A stretch of DNA of 64,000 nucleotides, from NCBI GenBank assembly GCA_036362985.1, contig JAYGXS010000003.1, positions 88,765,976-88,829,975 on the forward strand. The letters run 5' to 3'. Positions 21,561 to 34,089 of the stretch are shown here, one piece after another. The position numbers and the translations under genes were made by a program. The notes beneath the pieces are model-generated. The model did no database searches. It was given only the letters and a program-made list of their open reading frames with translations, and was not told the DNA's origin. The stretch comes from Ligula intestinalis (taxonomy: Eukaryota; Platyhelminthes; Cestoda; Diphyllobothriidea; Diphyllobothriidae). The first letter of the stretch is position 1. Each line of letters starts with the position of its first letter.

Positions 21561-24500
21561 GCCTTCTTATCAATTACCCGGGCCACGCATATTTTTGGCC
21601 GTTGATAAAAACCTCATTTAGAGCTTGACAAAATCCACCTAAGATACGACACGCTTTGAGTTTAGATCCGCAAATTACTCGACGCAACTGGTAACGGATA
21701 TTACTGATGTAGCTTAAATACCCTTTAACGTTGCAATCACAAAATTTAGAGGATATACTAAACACCTCGTATTGTTAATTTTTGCGAAAACAATAAATAT
21801 GCGCTTCGCAAAAAGAATAGAGCTGGCATTTGGGGCCTGCCGAGAACTTTAAGTTGGATGATGTTACTCTCTAAGGATAAACGGGTGCAGTGTCATTTAT
21901 ATGAGAGATATGAAGGACGGAGTAGCAGGAGCAGCATTTGACTGAACAAACTGCTTGAAGAAACATGTTTGAATAAAAAGTTTTTTTAAAGTTTAAACAG
22001 TTTTTACATAGTTATTTTTCTTCACGACATCATTGTTTACTGTAACATAATAGTGTTAAATTAGGCAATGCACGTTGCATGTTTCTGCCTTAATATTGAA
22101 CTAGGTTGAGAACAAAAGACCTTTGTGCTGATACCTTAGAATATTTGGTGACATTTGATTATAGCTGAATTGTGTGCTCCTCACGATTAAAAGTCGGTTC
22201 ATATCCATCCATGACGATATATGAACTACTAAAACACTCCAAAATACACAAAGCACAGAATCGTAGAACCCAAAATAGAGACTAATATTCATACTTAAAC
22301 GCGTGCAGTGGGAAAGTTGAAAAGAACGAAGGAACTTTCAAATTAACGGCCAGTGAACGAAATTGAAGACTTTTATATTGGGATTAACTTAGTGAATGTA
22401 CTAAACAACACTGCAGTTTTTTTTCAATGTCAGTGTGCTTACATATTTAAAAATAGTTCATAGAAAAGACGCACGCAAGGATTTGTTTTACTCGTCTTGT
22501 TGCAGATTATGCATTCTTAAAATGATTTAACCTTAAAAAGCAATCTTTCGAATTCAAAATATTCGCTTTATTTGGACGCTTACCAACACTTTTGACTTGC
22601 ATTCAAAATTTCCAACCTGCATGCTTTGTTTCTTTTTAAATAATAAAAAATGCAAATGTTCTTACCTCAGAAGGAAACGGTTAAATAATTTTCATAAATA
22701 GGGCTAGCTTAATAAACTAACGGATAGGATATAGTAAAACTGAATATTTCGTTGTAAAGTAACTTTGTAGAAGATTAAAAGTTAATCACAACTACAATGC
22801 TTTCATGTGATTTGTTCGAATCTAAAACAATGTTCTGAAGTTTGGTTGACATTTTATGAGAATAAAAATATTCCGAAGCTTAATTGGCTGCGACAGCGTA
22901 ACAGCTGTCTTCCCATATATAAGGTTCCCAGACACGGGTAATGGACACGTTGGCATGTAGATTAGATAACATATCGGATAAAAGGTTGGGGATCGGGGGA
23001 TTCAAAACAAACTTGAGGTGATTTTTTGTTCAACGGGTTGGCTTAGGGCCCAAATGCTGTTTACTTGACTTATATCTCATTTAAATTAGTAAACTTGGAA
23101 AAAAATATAGGTGGAAATGGGCAAAATTCTGCTTTTGTCGATAATCAAGGATTTTCTTATGTTATTAAACCCTGCGAAAATATACTTCTCGTATGTTCAC
23201 GTTGCATTTTAACAGACATTTCATGAAGAGCAGGAACATTTTAATTATATATGTTTACAAAATTGAAAATTTTGTTTTGCGTCTATGAAATTGAGGTTGG
23301 TTTGCGTACAAGATACATCACTATAGCCGAGAAAAGGTCAATGAATTTAAAAAAAACAACAGTTTGTTCTAGAAAATTGTTGCGTTTTGTTCCCCTAAGA
23401 TAAGTAGTAAAATTACAAGAGGCCAACATGTGTTTTAGTACGCCGAAATTACTAGACCTTTTTGACTTGACATCACGGAGAACAAAATCAATCGATAGAT
23501 AATTAATAAATCTAAACATTTGGAGCGAAACAGGTTCAAAAATTATCATTTATAAGAATATTGGAGGATATTTCGGGTCTTTCTGTTGTGCACGTTAAAT
23601 CAAAGAACGGTGCTCTATAAGTAAATGAACTTATCGAAAACTGCTCTGGTGAAGACAGAAATGTAAGTTCTTTCATTTCCAGCAGAACATTTTCTTCTAA
23701 GTTTTAGGGAATTCAAAAAGCTTCTCGACATATCCCATTTTGATCTTGACTTTATCTTCAAACAAGGTATCGTATAGAGATATTCAACTTCAAAATATCT
23801 AACTAAAGCGCTTTTTGAGGAGGTTTCTTGTTGCAGACATATGTAAATTAACCTTAGATATATTCATTTTCGGTTTTAGTTATGAAAATTCATTTTGCCT
23901 GGCCATGAATTTACATGTTTAAGCAACTCTTAAGTCATGACCACACACAGGCAGCTACCCTAGAAGGAATGATTAAGAACTCATTATTTGGTTTCCTACT
24001 TTGGAGGGATTTCTTATTTCTAAGTTTTCGCTAAATAGGTTGGTATTTATGAACAAACGAAGCAAAAAAGTAAATTTCTTAAAGTGTTAAGCTAATTCCG
24101 TAAACAGTTTGCTGCTCGTCACATTCGAACTCTCAAATTAATTTCTTGAAGTGTGACATATGTAAATTTCTTTCAATATACATAAGATGCTATGAATTTG
24201 ATAAAAAGTAAAACCGTAATCATAATTTTTCATTTAACAGCCAGAATATACATATGTAGCAGTTAATCTATTTTTATTCGCCTTAACATCCGGGATCTGA
24301 TTTCCATAGAAAATAGTTTTTCAATTGTCAATAGAAATTAATACAAAGCACAAAAAGATCTTTCCGAACATTGAAAAAGGAAATTTTCCGAATTAAAAAC
24401 ATTGGGAAAAAATCTGAAGTTTAGGTGACCACATCCATTAACCACACATTTAATTAAATGTTATTGGAAACAATTTAATTCATAAAAATTATTAACTTGT

Positions 24501-27500
24501 ACTTATTTTGGATTGACTTGTCATTCCTTTCAATTTCCATGCCTTGAGCACATTCATATTTCATATTGGACCAGCAACTTTCAATATTGCCATTACCGAT
24601 TTTGCAGATTTTTGTAAAAATTCAATTTTATAAGGCTAGCAAATAGTAATTTTCTAATCCAAACTTTGATTTTTTTTACTCGTGTTTCTTACTTTACTGT
24701 TATAATACTTTGGAGCACATTGAATGCACTGAATTTTCCGCAAAATGACCTTTATTACGTTCTCAAACACATTTTATCAGTTTGTACACCTACTGTTTAT
24801 GATGAATCAATCAAGTTGCATTATCATCGGCAAATGAGGTATACTGAATTATATATTTTGCACCAGCCCATTTGAAAAAGAATACTGAGCATCACATTTA
24901 ATAAGTTCAGTTTTGTTTATGACGATTCCAATCTACCAGTGAGAAGATATAAACTAGCGGCATTTAAAAAAACGTGTACTGGTAACTGATCTTTTCATCC
25001 ACCATAAGCTAGAGAATAATGACATTTGATTCAAGCGGCTAAGAAAGAAATATCATCGAATGGCCTATAAAATGCAATTGGAAACCTCAATTTGGCGTTT
25101 AGCATTAACATTTAAGCATATCTTCACCAACTCATTTGAAATGTTTTTTGTCTTGATTTAGTAGGCGTTCCGGCTTTTAAATGTAACAGTTCTTCCGCAG
25201 AATGTCTTTGAAGCTTAATACACCCTAAGGGACATTTAACACAAATCAGACCGTCGAAAGTGATCTAAATAGCACACTTTGATGGGCCTTTGGTGAAAGT
25301 TTGTTTTCGAGACGCCAATCCAGCCTACAGCGGGCAACTGGTTTTGAGACAAAGCCAGTTTTCTGTTTGTTCAATTTTGAAAAGGAGTTAAAGTAAATTA
25401 TCGTGTACTTTTTGTTAGATTATTGTCATATTATGCAATTGTGGAAATTCACAGGGGACTGCTAAATAGTGCATTGGACCTCGCCTTTTGTGTTTGATTA
25501 GTAAAATAACAGAACAAGCTTTAGTTCAATAATACCTTGATGATACCTGTTCTACTGTGTTAAATTTTGGAGACAAAAATTGCTGAATTTGCTTACTCTA
25601 CTTCAAAGCCATTTGGCGTGCTTACTTGGGAACTATTGTTGGTTTTTTTGATGTCTTCCTGCAATGCCACATGTTTTCAAAACCCTGCTTCCAGAAAGAT
25701 GTATTATCATTTGAATGTCCTGCGTTGTAGACGTTTCCTTAGTGAAAAAATCTGCGACATCCGATAAAAAGTATTTTTCCACTCAATAAGAATCTTTGAG
25801 AACATATAGGTATTTTAAATGACGATTAAGTTAAAGCCTACATTAGCGTATAAGCAAGCTTCAATGCTTAACCTTTGTGGCCGACCACTCAGTACTTGGA
25901 GGCAAGTATTGTTGCTTACTAGTGGGGATTACAGCTAATTAATCACATTTATGCAAAAATAGGAAATAATTAAAAATGTGTGTATTTTTGATTAACTGAT
26001 ACCAAAGACACCATAAAAATCTCAAATGAGGCTCGTACTGTCTCGTCTCTCTGTAAAATAGCTACTAAATCTTGCATATTTTAGGTCTTATTTATGTTAG
26101 GCGAATCTCTGAAATTCTAAAAAAATTACTACCTGCATACTGACTTTAAAGATAAACAATCTAAGTAGACTCTTTTCTATCGAGTTTTCAAACAAAAATA
26201 TCAAGCCATGTATTTTAAACCAGGATTTATCTTACAAACTTCGATTGGCTATCATTGTTCTGGTTTAAATTTGCAATGCTATACAATTCATGCAAACGTC
26301 TACTCAATTTGAAGTTAGCATCTTTTTAATACAATATGGTTGGGAGGTCCTGCAAAATTCACGGAAGTTTAGAGCAGGTTTGGTTGCGTTATTTTGAGCG
26401 GGCTTTTTCGGCTTCAGCCGCATTTCTTCTTCAGTGCATTCACATGTGCATTTTTTTATTTATACGTCCGTTGTCCTACTCCGCACACTATAGGCGGCTT
26501 GTAATTCCTATGTGTACTGTGAACTACAATGAGGGTATAAGTGCGCAAAGCAAGCGCCATTTTAAAAGCAGTAAACTTTAATCCATGTTTGACGAATATG
26601 GTTTGATTTTAATTTCCCTGTATTTAGAGCTCGTGCGCTTGTGGATGGGGGACGTTTCTACTTGATACTTTTGAAAGTATGTGTTAACAGTAAAGCTTAT
26701 CTAGCTTTCTTTATAGTGAATTTACTTCCCAGAAATCGTTTTAGTAAGAGAAACGTATTTTTCTGCTCGGCTAATTGAGTGAAAAAGGCATTCATTTTGG
26801 CGAATTCGAAAGCGGTTTGATATGAAAGAAATGCTGTATGCTGCTAAGTAGAATAGAACATAGCGTTTTATTGATACATCTTTTGCTATTGGAAAAAGTC
26901 CAAGTTTATATGTAATTTGATTTAAATACATCCCTTTCAGAGACGGGGAATATTGTCTGAAGTGGATAAAAAGCAAGTGAATTCTCGTTTAAAGGATTAC
27001 GTTTATTTTTAAAAAGAAGGAACAATTTCAGCTTTAAAAATTCATTTGGCCAAGTTGCGCAACCTTTGCCAAAAATGCAATAAAGCGTTTTGACAGCATA
27101 TTGGACTTAAAGAAGCTCAGCTACATATCATCGTGAAACCTTAAGTAAAAAATACATATTATCAAATAAAAATCACGTATTTATAAAGTCAAGGGTCGTT
27201 GAGAAAATCATATGTCTCCTTATAAAAATACTGGCATTCTTTATATTTTTTTAAGTCAGAAACATGACTAGAGGTTATCATTATTATTTTTTAAGTTTCC
27301 ATACTTGTTATAATAACGGTTAGAGAGTGATAATCAATCTTTTAAAAACTTTGGCATTTTCATGACATCGGCATTGTACTGTCCTAGGTTATTGCACCTT
27401 AATGTTTACCTGTAGATTGGGATACTATAATACTTCTTAATGCATGCTCCTAAAATAAAGCCCGAAGACATTTATGAAGTGTGGTAGGCAGCATTTCTTT
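21560..27500. other. long AT-rich intergenic stretch
   Basis: About 6 kb of AT-rich DNA on both strands with only short unrecognised open frames. I see no transposon ends, tRNA-like boxes or conserved coding motifs here. Confidence 0.5.
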
Positions 27501-27509
27501 CATATCACT

Positions 27510-29240
27510 TTTAGGATACCTGGTGTACAAACTTGAAAAAACTGTGCGGCTATTCGATGGCAGCTAATATGCTTAAAACAACAATCCCGATTTTCTTGCA
27601 TTTCTGACTTTTCCTTCACGTCACCTATGCGGCTGACTGCCATGGTTCGATATTCGGCCCCCACTAGTAATAGCATAAGTATGCGAGTTGTCATCTGGTT
27701 CAAAACATCGTTATCCGAAATATCAGTAAAAAATGAACGAGGACATACATTTTCGTCGAGATTAAAAAATTGTCATTTAATCTTTTGGTAATGAAAATGA
27801 TTATATACAGACACGCTATGACACGTCATACGAAAAGAATTATATATAAGAATATAATCGATGGTATATATTTCAACCAAGTTACTTGATGCAACATTAT
27901 TCAACGAAGTTTCTGAATCTGTCATCTAAAACCATTACAATAAATGAAGAGAACGCTAGATTTTCTGGAGAAAACTATAATCTTTTGCATTTGAACCGCT
28001 TAAGCTTCTATGCAAGCTTGCAGGTAATCACATCAGCAGACTATTTTACAAACTGGAAGAGCACGTTGCATGCCTTTAATGACCAGAGTCATATTTGGCT
28101 ATCATCACATTATTTTACAAAATGCGATGATATTCTGTTATATAACATGAGGGGAATCAGAAAGTATGGTCAATTTGTGGTTCACACTGATATATTATTC
28201 CCTACGTGTTTATGTTTTTTCTGTTTAAAAGTTCTGTATTTATGAATAAAATAACTCCTGGTTGATTTTTATATTAATTTTATTGTAAAGATTGATATCC
28301 GGAGGCATTAATGAACGGCCCTAGATAGCAGCATAATTGCAACAGTATTCGACTACCGACTGTTACAATTTTGAAAGATGTGCGGCTATTTGAAGCCCAC
28401 TTGGATGTTTAAGTTGGCTTTTTTAGTTTTGTATCGTAACAAGATATGCATGCCGATCGGGTTCGGAAACAATTCCCACTGTTTCACTGCAAATGAGCGT
28501 GATAACTACAAACAAAATGCATACTTTTGCCGCGATTAAGTTGTTTTTAACTCAATTTTATGCGCAATCAAAAATAATACGTTTGTAACCGTTATCAAAC
28601 GTCATAAAAAATGCATTTTTCGGATCAGAAATATGCCGTTTTCGCTACCGTTTTTTGCCCATGTCTGTGGTGATGGATCCACGATGGATGTGGAAACGTC
28701 AGACAAATAAAAGTATTTTCCCAGCAATTGAGTCGTTTTCCTCGCAAAATGAGGTATTGAAAGCTGTACGCAATTGTTTTATTTTCGGCCAGTAGCGTTA
28801 TTCAGAATGATTCAACGAAGTTCTGAATCCACTGTCGAGAACCATTGTAATCAACAACGCGAACCCTTTTTATACTGTAAGGAATTACAGTCATTCCCAG
28901 TCGCACTACGTAAACTTATATGCAAACTTCCAATTTCTTACACCGTCACATAATGTTACATGGAAAGCGCACTTAGCATATCTTAATTCAACCAAGATCC
29001 TTTTTGCATATCCTCACACAAGTAATGAAAGCCTTTAAAGACCATAACAGCTGAATAACAACAGTATTTTTCATCCTGCAGCAAAATAAGGCAAAAGTGA
29101 AATATAAGAAGCAAACAACATAAGTTGACAATACGCTTTCGTGATTTTAATAAAGACTTATCTTTATGTATGTCCAATATCACGAACACTTTTAAAGCAC
29201 TGGCTGCGTGTAGGAATGAAGTGTCTAACTGATTTGTGGG
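27510..29240. repeat. diverged tandem duplication, unit about 0.85-0.9 kb
   Basis: Unit 1 (about 27510-28340) and unit 2 (about 28359-29240) share collinear words: GTGCGGCTATT at 27543 and 28381; ATTCAACGAAG TTCTGAATC near 27899 and 28808; ACCATTACAAT/ACCATTGTAAT; TTTAAKGACCA near 28077 and 29035. The offset rises from about 840 to about 909 bases, explained by a 70-base or so insertion carrying the hammerhead-like PLE terminus at 28.66 kb. Unit 1 has a 119-codon open frame at 27886-28245 with no known motif; unit 2 does not preserve it, arguing against a gene. Confidence 0.6.
28662..28735 (+). ncRNA. hammerhead-like PLE terminus (family 4), nearly complete
   Basis: Stem I TGTCT 28662-28666 with AGACA 28701-28705, five perfect pairs. 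Core GTGGTGA 28667-28673, two changes from CTGATGA. Stem II GGATCC 28675-28680 with GGATGT 28686-28691 (four Watson-Crick pairs, one G.U, one mismatch), loop ACGAT. GAAA 28693-28696, CG, then TC with cleavage expected before A28701. The word ACGT at the stem III position is self-complementary, so stem III could form only between two molecules. Tail AATAAAAGTATTTTCC follows. Core changes suggest it is inactive. Confidence 0.6.
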
Positions 29241-29385
29241 ATAAAGCTACTCTCTGGCAAAATTGCCAAGTCCCTGGAATAAGTGTGAGGAGCCATTGGT
29301 AGGGTCTATTGACTGTCTCATCTTCAAAACCTGAATAAATTCAACGATTTATAGTATCTGTGGTAGGTGCATCCATTTACAAGAC

Positions 29386-29401
29386 ATATATATATATATA
29401 G
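29386..29401. repeat. short (TA)n run
   Basis: Eight or so TA units just upstream of the PLE N-terminal fragment. Confidence 0.9.
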
Positions 29402-29444
29402 AAGTATTCCATGACCACAGTGTAGACACCATATAGCCGTTTCT

Positions 29445-30260
29445 ATGGCTGCACTAAGTAGATATGCAGAAAGTTACCTGGAGACTGCTAACGCTGGAAT
29501 TCTGGATTTTCGAAGAAACCGAAGTCAAAGAGCAGCGGTTCTCGACCATCTTGAAACTCTAGAGAGAGTAGCGTTTGAAGACTATGTACAAAAAATAACA
29601 GAAGAATCGAGGCCAGGTCGACTGAACTTCTTCGAAGTGTCCAAGCAATAAAAGAACCGACCACCTTCCCAAAAAATCCAGAGAGGGACGTGCGTAACTA
29701 TTCCTCAATCTGTCTTGACAAAACCCTCATAGAGGTACTACCCCTAGGCCCTAGATTCTGTATTGCACGAAAAAGGCTGAGACAAATCGAATTAGAAACT
29801 GAATTTGAGAGCCTCTTTAACCAAATCTCCGATCTAAAATCTTCCATCCTAAAGAAGTCGATTATCTCAAGTCAACCCTGGTTAACTGCTGCCAGCAGTA
29901 CTTAAGAAAGACTCCAATAAACAAAGGCCCCTTATCACAAGCCCACCTTGATAGCCTAAAAGAGCTACGACTCTGACAAAAGCTTAGTCACTTCCATGGC
30001 CTAAATCGATACCAGGTGGCGATAGGATTTCGCCCCTACCAACAAGCGACAATCTTTCAACCAACACGCGTACATGGCCTACATGCGCAAACTGACATAG
30101 TCCACTTTGGCCAATCAGAGCCCGTGTTAGAAAGTTTTTGGTTTTTCTACCTATTTAAACGTTAATTGTTATGTACAACGTTAATTTTCCCTGCAAATGT
30201 TTGGTCTGATGAAGAGTTGCTGAAAACAATTGTTTGCCATCAACAGACTTCTAAACATAA
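29445..30260 (+). mobile_element. PLE fragment: N-terminal region joined to a 3' end
   Basis: The frame 29445-29651 (AALSRYAESYLETANAG... VQKITEESRPGRL) continues after a shift near 29620 as LLRSVQAIKEPTTFPKN, NYSSICLDKTLIEVLPLGPRFCIARK, ELETEFESLFNQISDL and QQYLRKTPINKGPLSQ to about 29985. This is the pre-RT N-terminal region of PLEs (usual form NLSSxxLDKTLxEVLSLGPKF). RT and endonuclease are missing. From about 30150 the sequence is a PLE 3' end with a hammerhead-like motif at 30202-30239. So the element has lost its middle. Confidence 0.75.
30202..30239 (+). ncRNA. hammerhead-like motif with 10-nt palindromic stem III
   Basis: Stem I TGGT 30202-30205 with GCCA 30236-30239 (three Watson-Crick pairs and one U.G). 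Core CTGATGA intact at 30206-30212. Stem II AGAGTTGCT gives only AG/CT. GAAA 30222-30225. ACAATTGT 30226-30233 plus the flanking A and T makes the perfect palindrome AACAATTGTT... at the stem III position. TT 30234-30235, cleavage expected before G30236. A dimeric stem III is the natural reading. Confidence 0.6.
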
Positions 30261-32150
30261 TTTTGTGCAATTTTAATCAAGGAACCTGTTTTTCTACACA
30301 GGCACCAAATAACAGATAATGAGAAAATGATAATCCTGAATGACTCTATGACAATATTAAGGTCGCCACGACCAACAAAAATTAGAAGCTTCAGCCCCAA
30401 AACTACACAAACAGAAATAATGGGTGTGATTTGCAAATGACAATTGTTTTCAATCAATTCAAATGTACTGTTGGAGGCCAAATTGGGACTTTGGGCGCTA
30501 AATCAACAACAAGCTGAAGGCCCGTCGCATAGGAAGTCAACCTTGGTGAAAACAAGCCTAGTCCCGAAGAAAAATATAGACCTGACACGCCTACTACAGT
30601 ATGTTCTCTACTTCCTGAACAAAAAACTACAAGGACACATAAACGTACAAAAACGAAGTTGACAGCAATTTCCCGTTTCTAATGACGTTATACAACAACA
30701 GACTGAGTGGGCATTGCACACATCCATTAACAACTTAACAACTTACACGGAACTTATTATACCATAAGATAGCACTAATCCATTTAATCACAAACGGAAT
30801 TCTAATAACAGCCTACCTACTCAAACAAAAACAGAAGATCTTGAAAATGACATCACCCAACAAAACTTAAAAAAGTGAGTAAAATATTTTCAAGAATGCT
30901 GCCCCTCGAAACGTATGACAATAAAAATTCAACGAAAAAAAGTAGCAATTCCACAGCCCAATTAACCGCCCAAATGGAAAATATTTGTAAACACTATAAT
31001 GTATCGAAAATTGTCAGGACTCGCTGGGATACACCATAGGGGGATGTCTTTAAAAAGCGGAAACAAGCCAGTAAACTGCAGTTACCTTCTACATACAGTT
31101 CTGCGAATCCTGCAAAAAATTTATGTGAAAATTTAAGTTGGTAGTTTAGCGTTTATCTGGACAAGTCATTATGATAAACTAAGTAGATTTAATAATAAGA
31201 AGGGCTTTGGTTTGGAAAACTGCTCTCTTATTGAAAGTGAATGGCGTAAATAGGCTCCTACATTTGCTAAATCATGAGTATTTTTATAAAAAAAGGAATT
31301 GCGTATGCTATAAGTAAATACAGGACCAAACCTTCTTCTTATATACGTTGTGCTGTGGACGAAACATTCTTCTTATATACGTTGTGCTGTAAAAAAAGGC
31401 GTAATAATAATCCCTTCCAGTACTGGAAAATTTTGTGCGAAGTTAATCAAATGGAACTCAAGCGAAATTTAATGAATTGCACTTATTTTCAAAAATACAA
31501 GCAGGAATCAAACTTTGAAAAATTATATTTAGCTATTCTCTGAAGTTTTTTTGCAAAAAATGTAGAAACAAAAAAGTTCTGTGTAGAATATTTTCTTTGA
31601 ATGCACAGCTTTTCATAAGCAAAACTAAAGTTTCTGCATGAAACTGCGCCGAATGCCAATATAAAGGCTTATTTAATGTAAGTCATGTAAAAATATAGTT
31701 TTTTGTGAACAATTAGTTCCGTTTAAGCGTTATATAGAAACAGAACACACAGGAGATTAAGAAGTATTCCAAAAAATGGTCATAAACATGGCCTGTTTTT
31801 TAAATTTGGACATTTATTACGGATCTCATTATAAATCCTCTCAAGCAAAAAATAAGCCGTTATATAGAGGAAGGTATGATCTTTCATATTCATTCAAATT
31901 TAATCGTTTTTCTGCACGAAAATTAAAGGAATTGTCAAAAATCTCCATTTTCACTGTGACATTTCCTTGAAAAAAGTTAATATATGTAGAAGGTCGTCAG
32001 CTGAATATCCAACAAAGGTACTTTTTAAAGATTTAACCTATGATTTAAACATTTTTTAATTAATCTAAGGAATAACAATATGCGTGGTTTACTGTTGTTT
32101 ACTGGAAAATATGGCTTGCTGAAAAAAAAAGATATTCGGAATATCGAGTT
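30260..32150. other. degenerate sequence, no gene identified
   Basis: Around 30440-31000 the plus strand is A-rich and codes for short Lys/Asn/Gln-rich frames (for example KKNIDLTRLLQYVLYFLNKKL) that I cannot assign; they may be more element sequence. 31270-31970 has two short open frames with no known motif. Confidence 0.4.
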
Positions 32151-32162
32151 GTACTCTTGAAT

Positions 32163-32193
32163 TTTCGAACACGTATCACGTGTTTGCCGTCAG
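32163..32193 (-). ncRNA. hammerhead-like hairpin at 3' end of PLE fragment E
   Basis: Minus strand: CTGACGG (32193-32187), perfect 7-bp stem (AACACGT with ACGTGTT, loop GAT, or its mirror), then C and GAAA (32166-32163). The last core base is G rather than A and no stem III or stem I partner is clear, so this is a partial match. Confidence 0.4.
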
Positions 32194-32440
32194 ACTTAAT
32201 TAAAAGTGAGGGCTGGGAATGTCACACTAGAGGTTTTGGAGACAGAGGTTACAACGGACGGGGGGAAGGGAGTATTAGGTGGATGGGTTATGATGACGTG
32301 ACACCCGCGGTGATAGGTTCTGCTAGTGAGGGGAGGGGGTGTTAGCGTTTGGACTTTGGGCCGCGTGTTCGGGGAAGGGGGGGTCTGGTTAAGAGCCAGA
32401 GAAATTCCATTTGACCAGGCACAGAGAGCCAGTTGTTGTT

Positions 32441-32806
32441 TCAGGCTGTGTCCAGATAAATAGACCATGCACCATTTGTGTCAAGCTCTACGTGCCTGTT
32501 TATACTAGCCAGATTCGAGTGCCAAACTTCGAGGAATTCTCTCGCATGTCGCGTTTTAGCCATTGCGATTACGTCAGTGACATCCCAATTAAAGTGGTGA
32601 TCACACTCAATGGAGTGCGCAAATAAGAGTGATAAATTGTTCCGTAGGCGAACGGCTGACTTGTGTTCCTTAATGCGAGTCTCAAAACGTCGGCCTGTTT
32701 GGCCAATATAAACGCAAGGGCAACAAGCACACGGTATACGGTTAATGACATTACTTGGTAGGGCATCATTTACTCGACAGAAGCTTGCACGCAGTTGGGT
32801 TTCGGG
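32441..32806 (-). pseudogene. PLE GIY-YIG endonuclease, open frame without its RT
   Basis: An uninterrupted 121-codon frame from after a TAG at about 32807 to TGA 32441-32443. It reads CRVNDALPSNVINRIPC, CVYIGQTGRRFETRIKEHKS, FAHSIECDHHFNWD, AREFLEVWHSNLASINRH and ends ...YLDTA. The YIG core, the catalytic Arg in the ETRIKEH helix and the downstream His are all present. It has no Met near the start because it is a fragment of a larger polyprotein; the absence of stops suggests a fairly young insertion. Alternative: captured domain, less likely given PLE 3' flank. Confidence 0.85.
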
Positions 32807-32829
32807 CTAGTGGGCAACGGAGCTGCTGT

Positions 32830-33755
32830 TTTGAAGCATTTCAACATTTGACCGAAATGGCCATCTCCGTAGGAAATAATATCCAAAAGCTCGTTTTTTT
32901 CGGTAATTCTGTTTAATTATATCTTATTTTAAATGGTTTGATGTAAACGTCAAACAAGCGGAGAATAAGTAAACTGATCAATAAGCATGGTAAAAAATTT
33001 CCCTAATGAAGACGAAATTTATTCAAAGATATTTAATAACAACGAACGTAATCATTCTGAAATATACAAAATATTTTGACTGAGGAAATTTCTTTTTGTA
33101 AAAATAAAGTGGTTGCTTTAAGTTTTATACTTAAAAAAACTATTTAAATTTATTGTTACAATTTATAGCTATTTTTGCCGTCTTCACATGCTGGGAACTT
33201 TCGAGAAAATTTTATTTTTCTTGACAAACACTTAGTACTTCTTCTAGTTTTTGCAAGTACTTAATGTGCCTAATGTCGCCCGTTATTATTTATAAGTTTT
33301 CATAAATGCTTTACCACTGGTAGTGGGGGAAATAATCAAACATTTACCAATTCAGGAAATTTGCTTGCAGCACTCGCAGAACTTTCATTACAATAGGGTT
33401 GTCTCTCGCGGAAAAATAACAACTCGCACGCACGCATACCTAACCTGCTATACTAGCTAAGCCTGAGCATTTTGGAGTCTTCTGTTTCAACGATAATTTA
33501 ATGGGAGGACGAATTAATTAATAGAGTATTTTCCAGGCAGGTTTAAATATTAACATAGCTGGAATATTTAGTGCAAGCAAAGCAATGATCTGTGAAAACG
33601 TTGTGAAAAACAGTAAAAATAAATTTTAAATTTTTCCCAACGAAGTTAATGGCCTTTGAAATATATGTATTTATACATATAGACAGAAACATATAACCGA
33701 CAAAAACAAGGTACACTAAAATGACCATTTTTGGCTTATTTGCCATCATAAGCTA
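32830..33755. other. intergenic, no gene seen
   Basis: AT-rich sequence, no repeats or coding motifs recognised. Confidence 0.5.
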
Positions 33756-33759
33756 GCAA

Positions 33760-34000
33760 TACGCAAGCCTAGGTTGCTGCCCCGCCCGAGTTTAAAACCG
33801 GCGACCTTCTTATCAATACTTAAAATGCTTTAAGTCTAGCGCTGCTGGCTACTTGCCTTCCCGGTTTACATCGGGAAAGTAAACTATCGTAGATAGTCCT
33901 ATCAAGCCGCATGCGTTAACCTATCGAAGTTCAAACTCGTGACCTATTGTTTCTGGATTTAAATACCAAACTGCAGGCCCACTACCTTATCCGTTGCGAT
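33760..34000 (-). repeat. two tRNA-like SINE heads in tandem (minus strand)
   Basis: Minus strand, first unit: GATAAGGTAGTGGGCC (A-box-like, about 33985) and GAGTTTGAACTTC (B-box-like, about 33935), then AGGACTATCTA, recalling the stem II region of the plus-strand SINE at 34.19 kb. Second unit: GCGCTAGACTTAAAGC (about 33830) and CGGTTTTAAACTCGGG (about 33800). Spacing between boxes fits RNA polymerase III internal promoters. Both are diverged from any functional tRNA. Confidence 0.45.
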
Positions 34001-34089
34001 CAGGAATATAGTAATGGCTTGGAGTTCCTCGAACTAGTTCTGTTATAAACGCGTTACCTTTCTTGCCGATCAGCTTATTATAGATTACT

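Larger units (their letters stand above)
32160..32830 (-). mobile_element. PLE fragment E: GIY-YIG endonuclease plus 3' region
   Basis: Endonuclease domain followed on the minus strand by a strongly C-rich 3' region (32400-32240) and a terminal hairpin at 32.17 kb. RT is absent. The C-rich tail resembles those of copies A-C, though the protein belongs to a different PLE family. Confidence 0.82.
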
